A stretch of DNA of 64,000 bases from Gaeumannomyces sp. JS-464 (lineage: Eukaryota > Ascomycota > Sordariomycetes > Magnaporthales > Magnaporthaceae), in contig NGZR01000001.1 in assembly GCA_002197995.1 (NCBI GenBank), positions 3,720,001-3,784,000 on the forward strand, read 5' to 3'. The notes beneath the pieces were generated by a model. It searched no databases, was not told the origin of the DNA, and worked only from the letters and a program-made list of their open reading frames with translations. Positions 62,301 to 64,000 of the stretch are shown in pieces. Numbering within the stretch: the first letter of the stretch is position 1; every line of letters begins with the position of its first letter. The translations under genes and the position numbers were made by a program.

Positions 62301-62701
62301 CATGCAGCTGCCACTACAAGCTAGCCCAGATAGCCTCCCAAGAGGACCGTCCTCGAGATTCACTGTGAGTCCGCTTTGGGTTGCCCCAGAGGCAGACGCA
62401 AACACTTGGCCCTACAGACCTCGCGCTAACATAGGTACTCATTTCAGGGCGCACCTCGACAATGGCGATTGCAGAGCAGGAGGGCGAACAGGGCCACATT
62501 GGACGAATCTTGCTCTTCCGGAGTGAATCCGCCCACAAGCACCCGTCTCTATACACAGGCCGAGGCGAGCGCGCCGAGGAGCTCGAGCTGAAGGCCAAGG
62601 CCGTTCAAAAGAGCCTGGAGAGGGCCGTTATGGGTGGAAGCACAGGCCAAATGTCTGCATCGGAGGTATTCACACGATGCATCTACTGGCAGGAACGCTA
62701 G
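59343..62701 (+). CDS. NB-ARC-TPR STAND protein, N-terminal region badly broken
   Basis: Fungal NLR-like STAND ATPase. N-terminus MDQEFQRQWREAIEKNKEGL starts a helical domain; its following blocks (ANEFDRIRPRVQLMTS, LNCIDVPL, TFAAEMGSS, LALALIIWEL, RKALLKAARLAEINLNQGY, EALQDIHANL) lie in shifting frames from 59480 to 60020. From 60018 the frame is stable: IAESLKASLEAIQQHG, PDNPQFYGREDVLTRMHEHL, P-loop LHGMGGIGKTHTA, DAVLWVASES, kinase-2 RWLLIYDNAEKW, RGSVIVTSRD and a GLPLA-like DGPPLAIYQL. TPR-type repeats follow (FFEARDFETAIMLADAG, HLETTGTQQNLASIVADQGD, AQALRLYQDAEKAL, CHYKLAQIAS) up to the end YWQER. Introns: 60562-60630, 61216-61281, 61618-61688, 62365-62447. More frame breaks near 61125, 61160, 62100 and 62465. 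Sensors of this type trigger cell death or HET effectors in studied fungi. It may be a pseudogene given the N-terminal damage. Confidence 0.8.
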
Positions 62702-63039
62702 ATGGCGCGCTGCGGGCGACAGCGCATAGCCCCGAGACAGAGGGTGCGACGCCAAGGATTCAAGGAAAATGGGTAGGTACCTAGCGATGTTTTCCAGACT
62801 TACCCGAAATAGCACATCTTTCGCGACCGTGTAGGAAGCAATCTCGCGACCATTTACGCTTCGACTCTTTTTTGCAGGTAGCCCTGCAAACGATTTCGTG
62901 ACGTATACGTCGTAGGCATTTCTGGGCAAACTTGGGAAAGGTTAATCTCCGCAGTCAGCAATTATCCAAATAACAGTCCCCAGGTATTGTGTTCCTGATT
63001 CTGGGAGGCCACAGCAAATATTGAGGGTTCAAGGGCTAC
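62702..63039. other. Convergent intergenic
   Basis: 338 bp between the NB-ARC stop and the end of the minus-strand protease-like gene. No coding pattern seen. Confidence 0.45.
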
Positions 63040-64000
63040 CTAGGCAGAGCGTAATCCAGGCACATTTGTACGGCCGGGCACGAAGCCCCGACTCCGCGCC
63101 TGCCCTGTCCCATCCGGCAGCTCGAAGCACTGCCTGATCCCGCGCCCATCCGTCTCGTGCGGCAAAGGCTGCCCAACCCCGCGCACGGGGTTGTCCCTGT
63201 GCAGCTCGGCCGGCCCCTGTCCGCGCGACGCCAGGACGCTCGCGCTGTCCTCCGACTGCGTCGCCGCCGTGCCGCCCCCGGACGCCAAGACAGCGGCGCG
63301 TCTTCGGCGCCTCAGGACCACGGCTACCGCTGCCATCGCCAGGACCGCTGCCGCCGCGCCGCCCACGGCATGCCCACAATGGCGCCCGTGGCGAGCCCTG
63401 GAGCGGCGGCGGTGATGGGGGGTCCCCCGGGGAACCTGCCACCGGCAGCGGCGTCCAGCAGCCCTCACACGTCTTGGCGAAGGTGTCGTAGTCGCTCGTG
63501 CTGATCGTGGTCGCGTCGGGCGCGGTCGCGGTGAAGAGCGCCTGGCCGTGGTTCGGCCCCGGGGCTTGTGCTAGGAACGATATGTTGCGATCGTAATTGA
63601 TGCCCCAGAAAGCGGCTGGTGCTGCCGTTAATGTTGTAAACGTAAGAGGCTCAACAGTGGAAGGGTGGAGAGACTGTACCTTGGAAAAACGGTCGGCCCA
63701 GGTGCAGCGAGCGACTGGATTTGCTGTCGTTGACGGGCGCACAGGAAAAGTACTGCAGATTCGTGCCGTCGACCAAGGGGGCTTCGAGCGTGAGGTTCAG
63801 CAGCCGGAAAGGCACCGATGGTGATGTTCTGCGCCTCCCTGTCCGAAAACACAAACCCCATGGTGGCCGGGGACTCGACGATCCGGTCGAACCGAGCGTC
63901 GGACGTGTTCCATACGTAGATGTTGAGGCGCTGGTCGAAAGTGACGGGCAGATGCTTTGCCGCGGCTCGGCACACGCTGTCCGGGAGGAACATGTACGCC
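63040..64000 (-). CDS. Membrane-anchored aspartic-protease-like protein, C-terminal part (partial)
   Basis: C-terminal half of a fungal pepsin-fold (A1-like) surface protein; the gene continues beyond the right edge. Visible: YMFLPDSVCRAAAKHLPVTF, YVWNTSDARFDRIVESPATM, GFVFSDREAQNITI, PFRLLNLTLEAPLVDG, LHLGRPFFQ-AAFWGINYDRN (joined across a 64 bp intron, 63616-63679) and ISFLAQAPGPNHGQ. Then comes a stalk, one transmembrane helix (AVGGAAAAVLAMAAVAVVLR) with a basic RRRRRA stop-transfer motif, and a cytoplasmic tail ending PGLRSA. The catalytic Asp motifs would lie outside the window, so protease activity cannot be judged; many members of this family are non-catalytic. Frame breaks near 63816, 63420 and 63370. 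Confidence 0.72.

Noticed and set aside
1..64000. RIP (repeat-induced point mutation) as cause of broken genes
   Set aside because: Breaks are one-base indels in GC-rich sequence, not C-to-T clusters; no AT-rich repeat copies are seen. One TAG in the amidase could be a C-to-T change but stands alone.
1..64000. CRISPR arrays, operons, bacterial elements
   Set aside because: Spliceosomal introns throughout; the only regular repeats are ankyrin codons, not spaced direct repeats.

Overview
The window is nuclear DNA of a filamentous ascomycete (Pezizomycotina, most likely Sordariomycetes). The evidence is short introns (about 55-125 bp) with GTRNGT donors, CTAAC-type branch sites and YAG acceptors; GC-rich coding sequence; close resemblance to Neurospora-type proteins (RO-7 actin-related protein, GEN1/Yen1, TAF4, Ysh1); and the presence of HET, NACHT-ankyrin and NB-ARC-TPR genes, which are typical of this group. 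All gene models were built by eye from translated reading frames and splice signals. Family names come from remembered motif patterns, not from a database search.

Layout. (1) 0.4-6.8 kb: a divergent pair of housekeeping RNA polymerase II genes, YSH1/CPSF73 (minus) and TAF4 (plus). (2) 6.8-31.6 kb: about 24.7 kb with no recognisable protein gene. It is not AT-rich, but is full of homopolymer runs, pyrimidine tracts and scattered CTGG/CAGG tetranucleotide repeats; a promoter-like, possibly transcribed zone lies at about 24-27 kb. (3) 31.6-38.8 kb: nitrilase-family hydrolase (minus), dynactin pointed-end actin-related protein RO-7/Arp10 (minus) and, divergently, the Holliday-junction resolvase GEN1/Yen1 (plus). 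(4) 39.3-62.7 kb: an accessory island resembling fungal innate-immunity / heterokaryon-incompatibility loci. It holds a HET-domain gene, a 2000-residue alpha/beta-hydrolase-NACHT-ankyrin receptor with an N-terminal membrane region, a DUF6601-like membrane protein, a multi-membrane-span protein ending in a young ankyrin array, a damaged amidase lacking its catalytic lysine, and a damaged NB-ARC-TPR gene. (5) 63.0-64.0 kb: the C-terminal part of a membrane-anchored aspartic-protease-like protein that runs off the right edge.

Nearly every gene, including the essential YSH1 and TAF4, carries single-base frame breaks, several of them in short homopolymers. This points to assembly/base-calling errors rather than wholesale gene death. 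The striking exception is the NACHT-ankyrin gene, whose eight exons join without one break over 6 kb. The amidase and the N-terminal part of the NB-ARC gene look worse than the background and may be genuine pseudogenes.

How the island may work (inference). In fungi, HET-domain proteins are cell-death executioners and NACHT or NB-ARC proteins with repeat sensors are the receptors that trigger such effectors. The HET gene lies tail-to-tail with the NACHT-ankyrin gene, with 169 bp between their stops. That receptor in turn shares a divergent promoter with the DUF6601-like membrane gene. This compact group (39.3-55 kb), with three predicted membrane proteins, is the most interesting candidate for a functional system in the window.
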